A DNA stretch of 6,060 nucleotides from Actinomycetota bacterium (GTDB taxonomy: Bacteria > Actinomycetota > Actinomycetes > Actinomycetales > Microbacteriaceae). Below, piece by piece: positions 1 to 6,060 of this stretch (positions are counted from its first letter, which is position 1; each line of letters begins with the position of its first letter). The stretch lies in the NCBI GenBank assembly GCA_009703545.1, contig WLFX01000066.1, forward strand, positions 1 to 6,060, written 5' to 3'. The translations under genes were made by a program, and so were the position numbers. A model generated the notes under the pieces. It was not told where the DNA came from. It saw nothing but the letters and a program-made list of their open reading frames with translations, and ran no database searches.

Positions 1-545
1 ACGATCGGTTTGCTCTTGAGGTGGTCGTATTTTCCGCTGTCGAGTTCGGCGATGAAATCATGTGTCGTTCGCACGTCGGGGATGACGGCGTTCTTGAAGC
101 GACCGATACGAGCTTCGAACGTGTTTCGACCGTCGAAAAACACGACGTCGTCTCCGCGCTCGGCAACGAGGTCGTTCACCTGTCGAGGGCTGAGGTGTTG
201 TCCACCGTTGAGGACACCGGTTTCACCGACGACGATTTCTTCGGGCGACGCGAACGCGACGAGTTCGGGGCGTGCCTTGACGCTGAGGCGGGGGAAATCG
301 TCACCCGTGCCCTCTGACCATTTCACATCCATCTTCCCGAAGCCGGGATACTGCTTGGTCGCCCGCACGTATTTCTTGACGTCAATCATCGCCCCACCGA
401 CTGTGCCGTTGATTCCGTGCTTCGACACAATGATTCGACCCTTGAGTCCGTGTTGTGCGCACAGCGCGCGTTGCCACAAGACGACCGCCTGCGGGTCGAC
501 GATCGGCGCGAAGGCGTAGTAGAGGATTATCTTGGGGAGCGGCAC
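1..545 (-). CDS. trhO: tRNA uridine(34) hydroxylase TrhO (YceA/rhodanese family), 5' part; gene runs off the window
   Basis: TrhO carries out the O2-dependent hydroxylation of uridine 34 in tRNA anticodons to 5-hydroxyuridine, a wobble modification, in the cytoplasm. I translated 181 complete codons by hand. The N-terminal domain has the family hallmarks ILYYAFAPI (residues 7-15), KHGINGT (42-48), [11 protein letters not shown] (59-69) and [15 protein letters not shown] (76-90). The rhodanese domain then begins with VVFFDGRN (134-141) and [11 protein letters not shown] (147-157). The rhodanese active-site cysteine loop, expected shortly after residue 182, lies beyond position 1, so catalytic competence cannot be judged. 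The start is GTG at 545-543. An in-frame TGA at 575-573 leaves no ATG upstream, and this start places the conserved KIILYY stretch at residue 5. A weak AGGG (552-549) sits only 3 bases before the GTG. The start is 10 bases after the P450 stop, so reinitiation or coupling is likely. Family identity is confident; the start is slightly less so. Confidence 0.93.
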   Translation of the reverse strand, partial: MPLPKIILYYAFAPIVDPQAVVLWQRALCAQHGLKGRIIVSKHGINGTVGGAMIDVKKYVRATKQYPGFGKMDVKWSEGTGDDFPRLSVKARPELVAFASPEEIVVGETGVLNGGQHLSPRQVNDLVAERGDDVVFFDGRNTFEARIGRFKNAVIPDVRTTHDFIAELDSGKYDHLKSKPI

Positions 546-555
546 GTGCCCTAGT

Positions 556-1740
556 TTATGCAGAGACTGGAATCATGTCGTAACCTCGCAGCACGAATGT
601 GGGGCGACGGGTCGGTTCGCCCGCGAGCTCAAGAGTAGGGAATCGCTCGATCAGTGCCGGCAACGAGATGTTCATTTCCAGTCGCGCGAGCGGTGCACCG
701 ATACAGAAGTGAATCCCGGCTCCGAAGGCAATGTGTTGGTTCGATTCCCTAGTCAGGTCCATGGAGTCGGCGTTGGCAAACACATCGGGGTCCCGGTTAG
801 CTGCGCCCAACAGCGCGGCAACCTTTTGGCCTTGTCGAATGGCAACCCCGTTGATCTCGGTGTCGCCGGTGGCGGTGCGTTCGAAAAGTTGTAACGGCGA
901 ATCGAACCGCAGGAATTCTTCTAGGGCGGTGCGGGACACGGTGCGTGGGTCATGTCGCAGCGGCTGCATTGAAGAGGGTCGTCGAAGCGCCGCCACGATG
1001 CCATTTCCGAATCCGTTGACGCTGGCTTCGTGGCCGGCATTGAGAAGCAACACACAGGTCGCGATGAGCTCTTCGACACTGAGTCGCTCGCCGTCCTTTT
1101 CTGCGGCGGCAAGAGTACTAATGAGGTCCGTGCCCGGACGGGACTGTCGGAGTTTCATCAAGCCGTGGACGTAGTCGGCGAATTCGGTTGCCGCTGCTCG
1201 GGCCTCGGCTTTGTGCGCTTCGCTCGGGTTCACCTCGTACATCTTCACGATGGACTGCGACCACGGCCTCAATAAATGTTCATCAGCGTCGGGGAACCCG
1301 AGCATGTGGGCGATGACCTTGACTGGCAGAGGTTCGGCGAAATCACCGAGCAGATCGAACTCGCCGTCCGCCGAGAGTTTTGCCGCGCAATCATCGAGCA
1401 AGGACCGGGCAATTCGTTCGATGTCGGGCGTGAGTGCGGTGATTGTGCGCGGATTGAACGCCTTGCTGACGAGCGACTTTAACCGCGTGTGCTTGGGCGG
1501 TTCGGAATCGAGGATCGAATCCGAATGCAGGTAGTTGAAGTCATGCCAGTCGGTTTCGGGAGTCTTCGGTGTAAAGATCCTTCCGAGAGTCTTATTTCGC
1601 AGTACCGCGTTGGCGTCGCTGTGACGCGCGGCGAGGAACATCCCGGTCGCTTCGTGCCAGAAGGGCTTCCCGATGCCCCTGGCTTCCGCGAGAGCGGGGT
1701 AGGGGTCGATGAGAAAATTCTTGTCGGTGAAATCAAGCAT
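556..1740 (-). CDS. cytochrome P450 (soluble bacterial class, CYP107-like), I-helix threonine replaced by alanine
   Basis: This is a heme-thiolate monooxygenase of 394 residues, about the normal 390-410 for soluble bacterial P450s, with no membrane anchor. Motifs in order: C-helix [15 protein letters not shown] (81-95), with His84 and Arg86 placed to contact heme propionate; I-helix [11 protein letters not shown] (232-242); ExxR as EFLR (275-278); and the heme loop [10 protein letters not shown] (339-348), with Cys346 the proximal iron ligand. In the I-helix the acid Glu238 is kept, but the next residue, usually Thr, is Ala239 followed by Ser240, as in P450eryF (AGFEAS). ATG at 1740 was chosen because it gives the usual [23 protein letters not shown] N-terminus. 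A GAGG at 1750-1747 lies 6 bases upstream of it. An open frame extends back to 1857, but it reads through the transporter gene and resembles no P450. The start overlaps the transporter stop by 8 bases. The substrate is unknown. No ferredoxin or reductase gene is in the window, so redox partners must come from elsewhere. Confidence 0.95.
   Translation of the reverse strand: MLDFTDKNFLIDPYPALAEARGIGKPFWHEATGMFLAARHSDANAVLRNKTLGRIFTPKTPETDWHDFNYLHSDSILDSEPPKHTRLKSLVSKAFNPRTITALTPDIERIARSLLDDCAAKLSADGEFDLLGDFAEPLPVKVIAHMLGFPDADEHLLRPWSQSIVKMYEVNPSEAHKAEARAAATEFADYVHGLMKLRQSRPGTDLISTLAAAEKDGERLSVEELIATCVLLLNAGHEASVNGFGNGIVAALRRPSSMQPLRHDPRTVSRTALEEFLRFDSPLQLFERTATGDTEINGVAIRQGQKVAALLGAANRDPDVFANADSMDLTRESNQHIAFGAGIHFCIGAPLARLEMNISLPALIERFPTLELAGEPTRRPTFVLRGYDMIPVSA
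1733..1740 (-). other. 8-base overlap, transporter to P450
   Basis: The P450 ATG (1740-1738) lies 8 bases inside the end of the transporter gene, whose TGA is at 1735-1733; the shared bases read ATGCTTGA. The two products are likely made in linked amounts. Confidence 0.85.
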
Positions 1741-2947
1741 CCACTGCCTCGGTTTCGTCCATTCGTCCTCGGAACACCGCTCCACCCCAGACAAGGAGAG
1801 CGGCGAGAGACAAGACACCGCATCCGACCATGACCTCTCGAACGCCAAACGCGGCAATTGCGATACCCGCGAGAGCCGTTGCGATGATGTTCCCGAAACT
1901 CATGAAGCCGGCGAACGCCGCATTGACCCGTCCGCGAATCTTATCGGGGGTTCGAGTCATGAGAATTGACGAGGCCGTGGCGTGCAGGTATGCGCTACCG
2001 ATTCCGGTCACTCCATTCGCGATGGCGACGAACCACAGTGACGGCGACAGTGAAATGGCCAGCACGCCGGTCCCGATCGTCCAGAGCGAGAACACAAGCC
2101 AACGGGGTTGTTGGGGGATGCTGATGGCGCGTATCCCGAGAAGTGCCGAACCTGCGAGGTTACCGACCGCCCACACCGCGGCGATGAACCCGTAGGTCGT
2201 CTCGTTTGCGCCGAGCACGTCCATCACGAGGAACACTTCGCCCGTGTTGACGGCACCGAGCGCCAAAATGAACGCACAGAGGAGGACGGTTACAGATCGC
2301 AGTAGCGGGTCGCCCCAGAGGTGGCGATAACCGACCAAGGTGGATTCACGGTGTTCGGGTTTTGTTTTGTGGCCGAGCCGGTTGACGCGCAAGAGAAATG
2401 GTGCGACGGCGAGCAGCACAAACGTGAACGAATCGATGACGAAAGGCCAGATGTAACCAGTAGTTCCCACCAAAATTCCGGCTGCCACCGGTGCGGCGAC
2501 CTGTGCAGCCGAGGTGTAGCCAAGTGATAATCCGTAGACGCGACTGAGGTCGGCAGGCTTTGCTAATCCGGGGACGAGAGCTTGCCAGGCGGGATTTTCT
2601 ATTGCAGCGATCACGTTGTAGATGAATATCAGGCCGAGCACCGCCCAGAAGGGCACGTCGACGATAAAGGCGAGAGTGAGTGCACCTTGGGCGATGGCGA
2701 CCACGGGAACCAGGTGCCGTGTCGAAAAGCGGTCTGCCAACCATCCAACCCACGGGCCGAACAAGATATAGGGAAGTGCGGCCGCAATAAACATCGCCGA
2801 AATTGCGATTGGCCCCTCTGCGCGTTCGCGAAAAATTAGTGCCCAAATCGTGACGACGGTTCCGAACGTTGAGAGGGCCCGAGCAACCGAGACACCGTGG
2901 ATGGCAACCCAGCGGGTTGTCGTCGGTGATTCGGTTTCCTTAATCAC
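1733..2947 (-). CDS. major facilitator superfamily transporter (MFS_3 / EntS-like, 12 TM)
   Basis: This is a 404-residue inner-membrane secondary transporter, probably an H+-driven exporter, with about 12 hydrophobic segments. Segments 1-6 lie within residues about 15-187 and segments 7-12 within about 216-392. A basic cytoplasmic loop (about 187-215, with RVNRLGHKTK at its start) separates the two halves. MFS motif A is visible between TM2 and TM3 as GWLADRFSTR (68-77), with the conserved Gly68, Asp72, Arg73 and Arg77. The TM10-11 loop TPDKIRGRVNAAF (333-345) and the LFGPWVGWLADR context are typical of the MFS_3 group that includes enterobactin exporter EntS and macrolide-efflux relatives. 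Substrate and direction cannot be read from sequence. The start is GTG (2947-2945), overlapping the mutase TGA in a GTGA. I see no convincing Shine-Dalgarno before it, so termination-reinitiation probably drives its translation. Its 3' end overlaps the P450 start by 8 bases, suggesting that transporter and P450 handle the same or related compounds. Confidence 0.92.
   Translation of the reverse strand: MIKETESPTTTRWVAIHGVSVARALSTFGTVVTIWALIFRERAEGPIAISAMFIAAALPYILFGPWVGWLADRFSTRHLVPVVAIAQGALTLAFIVDVPFWAVLGLIFIYNVIAAIENPAWQALVPGLAKPADLSRVYGLSLGYTSAAQVAAPVAAGILVGTTGYIWPFVIDSFTFVLLAVAPFLLRVNRLGHKTKPEHRESTLVGYRHLWGDPLLRSVTVLLCAFILALGAVNTGEVFLVMDVLGANETTYGFIAAVWAVGNLAGSALLGIRAISIPQQPRWLVFSLWTIGTGVLAISLSPSLWFVAIANGVTGIGSAYLHATASSILMTRTPDKIRGRVNAAFAGFMSFGNIIATALAGIAIAAFGVREVMVGCGVLSLAALLVWGGAVFRGRMDETEAVDA
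1747..1750 (-). promoter_or_regulatory. Shine-Dalgarno (GAGG) deciding the P450 start
   Basis: On the minus strand GAGG stands 6 bases before the ATG at 1740-1738, within the last codons of the transporter gene. The normal spacing, together with homology of the protein from that Met onward, favours this ATG over the upstream open frame reaching 1857. Confidence 0.7.
2944..2947 (-). other. GTGA stop-start overlap, mutase to transporter
   Basis: The mutase TGA (2946-2944) overlaps the transporter GTG (2947-2945). No clear Shine-Dalgarno is seen in the roughly 20 bases upstream, so translation of the membrane protein is probably dependent on ribosomes finishing the mutase. Confidence 0.8.
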
Positions 2948-4599
2948 GCGATGAACCGACGGAGGTCTGATTCGAGAGCTGCGACGACGTCGGCGACTCG
3001 TGCGGTTCGATTCACACCCTCGGTGACGGCGGCATCGATGTAGATCTTGAGTTTCGGCTCGGTTCCCGAGGGGCGAACAATCACCCGTGATCCTCCCTCA
3101 ACGGTCAATCTGATCAGGTCCGTTGGTGGGAAGCCATCGAATCCATTTGTAAAGTCGTCCACGGAAGTCACGGAATGACCACCAAGCAACACAGGTGGCG
3201 ACTCGCGGAACTTCGACGAGATGGCGGGGATATCGGATGGATTGGCAACTCGAATCGAAATTTGGGTCGACGCGAACGCGCCGAATCGGTCGGCGAACTC
3301 GATGAGATGGTCGGCGACCGTCAACCCGCGTTCCTGCAACTCGCCCGCCATCGACAGGAAATCGACCGCAGCGGAGATACCGTCCTTGTCACGAACCTTG
3401 TCGGGGTCGACGAGGTAGCCGAGGGCTTCCTCATAACCGAAAATGAGGTTTGGGACGCGATTGACGAACTTGAATCCGGTCAGCGTGTATGAAAACTCGA
3501 TTCCATAATCCGCGGCAACCGCGCGGAGGGCGGGGGATGAGACTATCGACGCGGCGAGTGCGGCGGGAGCGCCGGTTCCTTTGTGACGCTCAGCGGCGCG
3601 CCAGCCGAGCAAACTTCCGACTTCGTTTCCAGTCAGTCGTCGCCAAACGCCGTTTTCTCGGACAGCAACCGCGAGCCGGTCGGCATCGGGATCGTTCGCG
3701 ATAATCAGTTCCACTCCGGCGCGGTCGGCCGTCGCGTAGGCAAGGTCGAGTGCGCCCGGTTCTTCTGGGTTCGGAAATGCCACCGTCGGGAAAGCCCCGT
3801 CGGGGTCGATCTGTTCGGAAACGACAATCGCCTCACCCAGCCCGGCGGCGAGATAGCAACGGTTCGCGACCTCCCACCCGACACCGTGCATCGCGGTATA
3901 GACGAATCGGACGGGAGTCGCGGGTCGAGTCGAGATCGCCGCGGTTTTCTTCACGAATGTGTCGATGAGGGATTCGGGGGCCGTCTCATAGTCGGTCGAC
4001 CGCGGAAAATCGGCGGTGTTGAGGTTCGCGGCTCGCAGAATCAGGGCTTCGATGGCGGTGTCGTCGGGAGACACAATTTGTGACCCGGCATCCTTGCCCC
4101 CGAGGTACACCTTGTATCCGTTGTCGCGCGGCGGGTTGTGGCTCGCGGTGACGACGACCGCAGCGCTCAGCCCAAGTTCGCGCAGGGCGGTCGCGACCAC
4201 GGGTGTCGGAGTCGCACGATCAAACAGGATGACGCGCAACCCGAGCCCCGCGAAGATTTCGGCGGAGTCCCGAGCGAATACGTTCGAATTGACGCGACCG
4301 TCGTAGCCAATCACGACGCTTGGTTGTGCTTCGCGTTCCAGCAAGAATTGAGCGAAGCCATGCGCGGCCTGAGAAACGAGAACTCGGTTCATACGGTTGG
4401 GGCCGGCCCCTAATTCGCCGCGAAGTCCTGCCGTGCCGAACGTGAGACGCGTGTCGAAACGGTTGGAGAGGTCGGCGATTGCGCCTTCGTCGCCAGCGTC
4501 TGCACGCTCGATGATTAAGCGCAATTCCGCTGCGGTTTCTGGGTCCGGGTCCTGCACGAGCCATGCGTTCGCGCGAGCAATCAGGTCACTCGACGACAT
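2944..4599 (-). CDS. pmmB: alpha-D-phosphohexomutase superfamily enzyme (PmmB-type), likely phosphopentomutase/phosphoglucomutase
   Basis: This is a cytoplasmic phosphosugar mutase of 551 residues, within the usual 530-610 range for the PGM2/PmmB subgroup. All four domains show their signatures. They are the entry motif LTFGTAGLRGELG (52-64); the catalytic phosphoserine loop VVTASHNP (149-156) with Ser153; the Mg-binding loop NDPDADR (302-308) with Asp303, Asp305 and Asp307; the sugar-specificity loop FGYEEALG (387-394); and the C-terminal phosphate-binding loop RPSGTEPKLKIY (509-520). By homology to mycobacterial pmmB it is often called phosphomannomutase. However, it follows purine nucleoside phosphorylase by only 3 bases, and human PGM2, with the same domain plan, is a phosphopentomutase. 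Conversion of (deoxy)ribose-1-phosphate to the 5-phosphate is therefore the likelier main role (inference). Start ATG at 4599 is supported by AAGG (4611-4608) 8 bases upstream. Its TGA is shared with the transporter GTG start. Superfamily is certain; the exact sugar is not. Confidence 0.95.
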   Translation of the reverse strand: MSSSDLIARANAWLVQDPDPETAAELRLIIERADAGDEGAIADLSNRFDTRLTFGTAGLRGELGAGPNRMNRVLVSQAAHGFAQFLLEREAQPSVVIGYDGRVNSNVFARDSAEIFAGLGLRVILFDRATPTPVVATALRELGLSAAVVVTASHNPPRDNGYKVYLGGKDAGSQIVSPDDTAIEALILRAANLNTADFPRSTDYETAPESLIDTFVKKTAAISTRPATPVRFVYTAMHGVGWEVANRCYLAAGLGEAIVVSEQIDPDGAFPTVAFPNPEEPGALDLAYATADRAGVELIIANDPDADRLAVAVRENGVWRRLTGNEVGSLLGWRAAERHKGTGAPAALAASIVSSPALRAVAADYGIEFSYTLTGFKFVNRVPNLIFGYEEALGYLVDPDKVRDKDGISAAVDFLSMAGELQERGLTVADHLIEFADRFGAFASTQISIRVANPSDIPAISSKFRESPPVLLGGHSVTSVDDFTNGFDGFPPTDLIRLTVEGGSRVIVRPSGTEPKLKIYIDAAVTEGVNRTARVADVVAALESDLRRFIA

Positions 4600-4602
4600 G
4601 GC

Positions 4603-5442
4603 TCACGCCTTGACGAGGGCTGCGACGACGTTCGCGAGCAACGCTGACATCACGGGCTCGGCGTCTTTGCCCGCAGCAATCACTTCGGCGTGACTGAGAG
4701 GCTCGCCGAGGCCTGCAGCAAGATTGGTGATGAGTGAAAACCCAATCACCTCCATTCCTGCCTCCCGGGCAGCGATGGCCTCGAGCGCTGTCGACATTCC
4801 GACGATATGTCCGCCCATGCGTCCCGCCATCTGAACTTCGGCCGGGGTTTCGTAATGTGGTCCGCGAAACTGAACATACACACCTTCGTCGAGGTCGGGC
4901 TTGACGCTTCGAGCGAGCTCGCGAAGACGCGACGAATACAGATCGGTCAGGTCGATGAAAGTTGCACCTTCGAGAGGCGACGAGGCAGTGAGGTTGATGT
5001 GGTCGCTGATAAGCACGGGAGTCCCAGGCCCCCATGACTCTTTGAGTCCACCCGCTCCGTTGGTCAGCACCATGATTTTCGCTCCGGTTGCGGCGGCCGT
5101 CCGAACCGAATGTACGACGCGACGAACGCCGTGGTCCTCGTAGAAGTGAGTGCGAGCTCCGATGATGAGCGCGTGGGCACCGGAAGCCGTGCGAATCGAA
5201 CGAATCGTTCCGACGTGTCCCTCGACCGCGGGTTTCGAGAAACCGGTTATTTCGGTAGCGGGGAATTCGGCGACCGTCTCGCCAATGAGGTCAGCCGCTT
5301 TACCCCACCCGCTGCCAAGAGTGAGCGCAATGTCGTGTTTGGCGACACCCGTCTTTTTCGCGATCTGGGTTGCGGCTTCGCGAGCCACCTCCTGGGGGTC
5401 TACCGAACGATCGTCGAGAGGGTGTGTGCCGCTATGCATCAT
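4603..5442 (-). CDS. purine nucleoside phosphorylase, trimeric (6-oxopurine-specific) class
   Basis: The enzyme performs reversible phosphorolysis of purine (deoxy)nucleosides to free base plus (deoxy)ribose-1-phosphate in cytoplasmic purine salvage. At 279 residues it has the size of the trimeric class (about 265-290). Motifs: phosphate loop LGSGWG (42-47); GARTHFYEDH (95-104), where Arg97 and His99 match the phosphate and ribose contacts of human PNP; TNGAGGL (127-133); the ribose/base pocket GPHYETPAE (194-202) with Tyr197 and Glu198; GMST (215-218); and SLITNLAAG (236-244) with Asn240. The Glu/Asn pair is the class signature for guanine and hypoxanthine nucleosides over adenosine. The gene is called punA or deoD in different actinobacterial annotations, so I leave the symbol blank. 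Two adjacent ATG codons exist. The first (5442-5440) is preferred: it overlaps the upstream TGA as ATGA and has a purine-rich AAAAGAG (5458-5452) 9 bases before it. The mutase that would use its sugar product follows after 3 bases. Confidence 0.96.
   Translation of the reverse strand: MMHSGTHPLDDRSVDPQEVAREAATQIAKKTGVAKHDIALTLGSGWGKAADLIGETVAEFPATEITGFSKPAVEGHVGTIRSIRTASGAHALIIGARTHFYEDHGVRRVVHSVRTAAATGAKIMVLTNGAGGLKESWGPGTPVLISDHINLTASSPLEGATFIDLTDLYSSRLRELARSVKPDLDEGVYVQFRGPHYETPAEVQMAGRMGGHIVGMSTALEAIAAREAGMEVIGFSLITNLAAGLGEPLSHAEVIAAGKDAEPVMSALLANVVAALVKA
4608..4611 (-). promoter_or_regulatory. Shine-Dalgarno (AAGG) of the phosphosugar mutase gene
   Basis: AAGG lies 8 bases before the ATG at 4599, inside the final codons of the purine nucleoside phosphorylase gene. 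The mutase therefore has its own ribosome binding site in addition to close coupling (stop and start are 3 bases apart). Confidence 0.55.
5439..5442 (-). other. ATGA stop-start overlap, carboxylase to phosphorylase
   Basis: The TGA ending the biotin carboxylase subunit (5441-5439) shares two bases with the ATG (5442-5440) of purine nucleoside phosphorylase. This is the classic layout for termination-reinitiation coupling and implies a common mRNA. Confidence 0.85.
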
Positions 5443-6060
5443 GTTGAGGAACTCTTTTCGAGCGAGAGTAGAACGAAACCGGCCTTGACCGTCGTACCGA
5501 CCTCGGCGCTGACCTTAGCGACGATTCCGTCACGGGGAGCGGCAATCGCCTGTTCCATCTTCATCGCCTCGAGGACGACGACAGTCTGCCCCTTGATAAC
5601 CGCGTCACCCGGCGCGACCTCGACCTTGACGACCGTTGCTTGCATTGGCGAGGCGACGTCGTTGCCACCGCCGGCGGAAGCGTGAGCGGTCTTGGAGCGC
5701 ACCGGAGCGAGAGGCTTGTGAATTCGAGCCGAGGTCGGCAGGAGTGAGTCGGGAACTGAGACGGCGAGACGTTTGCCATCGACTTCGACGACGACTTCGT
5801 GGCGCGTGTCAGTCGCTTCGCCAGCGCCGATGGTGCCGGCGTATTCGGGCACCGTGTTGTTGAATTCGGTCTCGATCCAACTCGTATAGATAGAGAATGG
5901 TTCGTCTCCTTCGGGCGCGAACGCTGGGTCGTCGACAACGAGTTGATGGAACGGGAGCACCGTCGGAAGTCCAACGACCTGGAATTCGCTCAACGCGCGG
6001 CGGGCTTTGGACAAGGCGTCCTTGCGGTCGGTCCCGGTGACGACGAGTTTGGCGAGCAGC
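5439..6060 (-). CDS. acetyl/propionyl-CoA carboxylase alpha subunit (biotin carboxylase + biotin carrier), C-terminal part; 5' end off the window
   Basis: This subunit carboxylates its own biotin with ATP and bicarbonate, and a separate carboxyltransferase beta subunit passes the carboxyl group to acyl-CoA for fatty acid synthesis or related pathways. About 206 residues are visible, numbered here from the codon at 6059. They begin with the end of the biotin carboxylase C-terminal domain (LLAKLVVTGTD, 1-11, then the LPTVLPFH segment, 31-38). The SIYTSWIETEF linker (56-66) and a small domain around EVVVEVDGKRLAVSVP follow. A complete biotinyl domain comes last: ASPMQATVVKVEVAPGD (136-152) and the biotinylation site EAMKME (164-169). 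The biotin-accepting Lys167 is encoded at 5561-5559. An internal TTG at 6014 can look like a start, but the frame is open and homologous upstream to the window edge, so it is an ordinary Leu codon. The upstream ATP-grasp part is not visible. Its stop overlaps the phosphorylase start by 4 bases. The symbol accA3 fits by analogy, but the family has paralogs, so I leave it blank. Confidence 0.94.
   Translation of the reverse strand, partial: LLAKLVVTGTDRKDALSKARRALSEFQVVGLPTVLPFHQLVVDDPAFAPEGDEPFSIYTSWIETEFNNTVPEYAGTIGAGEATDTRHEVVVEVDGKRLAVSVPDSLLPTSARIHKPLAPVRSKTAHASAGGGNDVASPMQATVVKVEVAPGDAVIKGQTVVVLEAMKMEQAIAAPRDGIVAKVSAEVGTTVKAGFVLLSLEKSSST
5452..5458 (-). promoter_or_regulatory. purine-rich ribosome binding site of the phosphorylase gene
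   Basis: AAAAGAG on the minus strand lies 9 bases before the first of two tandem ATG codons (5442). Against the second ATG (5439) the spacing would be 12, so the first is favoured. It is a moderate, non-canonical Shine-Dalgarno. Confidence 0.45.

Noticed and set aside
10..519. Plus-strand open frame of 169 codons
   Set aside because: It is antisense to trhO, whose minus-strand translation carries clear conserved motifs; the plus-strand product is low-complexity, rich in Ser/Pro/Arg/Thr, and resembles no family.
541..550. Perfect 10-base palindrome GGCACGTGCC covering the trhO GTG start
   Set aside because: It could be a hairpin or operator, but it does not extend further, and about six perfect 10-base palindromes are expected by chance in 6 kb.
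1741..1857. 39-codon N-terminal extension of the P450
   Set aside because: The extension is the out-of-frame end of the transporter gene, shows no P450-like sequence, and the internal ATG at 1740 has a well-spaced GAGG.
2346..2846. Minus-strand open frame of 166 codons, very rich in arginine
   Set aside because: It is an out-of-frame reading of the MFS transporter gene; the transporter frame shows membrane segments and motif A.
3583..4083. Plus-strand open frame of 166 codons
   Set aside because: It lies wholly antisense to the phosphosugar mutase, and no recognisable motif is seen in it.
5110..5685. Plus-strand open frame of 191 codons
   Set aside because: It runs antisense across the junction of the phosphorylase and carboxylase genes, both firmly identified; long antisense frames are common in GC-rich DNA.
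5439..6014. A 191-residue stand-alone biotin carrier protein starting at TTG 6014
   Set aside because: The frame stays open and matches biotin carboxylase sequence upstream to the window edge, so this is the tail of a larger fused subunit.

Overview
The window reads as ordinary chromosomal DNA of a high-GC Gram-positive bacterium (Actinobacteria). A member of the Microbacteriaceae or a related Micrococcales lineage is my best guess. The grounds are a fused biotin carboxylase/biotin carrier subunit of the AccA3 type, a trimeric-class purine nucleoside phosphorylase with the GPHYETPAE and SLITNLAAG signatures of mycobacterial-type enzymes, a PmmB-type phosphosugar mutase next to it, and GC-rich codon third positions. 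No mobile element, tRNA, rRNA, CRISPR array or long repeat was seen.

All six genes lie on the minus strand and are packed end to end, so transcription runs from position 6060 towards 1. In order: (1) the 3' end of an acetyl/propionyl-CoA carboxylase alpha subunit (5439 to beyond 6060), (2) purine nucleoside phosphorylase (4603-5442), (3) phosphosugar mutase, probably a phosphopentomutase (2944-4599), (4) a major facilitator superfamily transporter (1733-2947), (5) a cytochrome P450 (556-1740), (6) the 5' part of the tRNA U34 hydroxylase gene trhO (1-545). The junctions are an ATGA overlap, a 3-base gap, a GTGA overlap, an 8-base overlap and a 10-base gap. No stretch in the window is long enough to hold a separate promoter or terminator between genes. 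The simplest reading is one polycistronic mRNA with translational coupling.

Functionally there are two recognisable modules and a housekeeping gene. The phosphorylase and mutase form a purine nucleoside salvage module: 6-oxopurine nucleoside plus phosphate gives base plus (deoxy)ribose-1-phosphate, which the mutase can turn into the 5-phosphate. The transporter and P450 form a second, tightly coupled pair whose substrate cannot be read from sequence. It looks like an accessory small-molecule oxidation/transport pair set inside a housekeeping operon. The most notable single feature is the P450 I-helix, where the usual oxygen-activating threonine is replaced by alanine (AGHEAS), as in erythromycin P450eryF. 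Nothing here amounts to a clearly new biological system; the P450-transporter pair and its location are the parts worth a second look.
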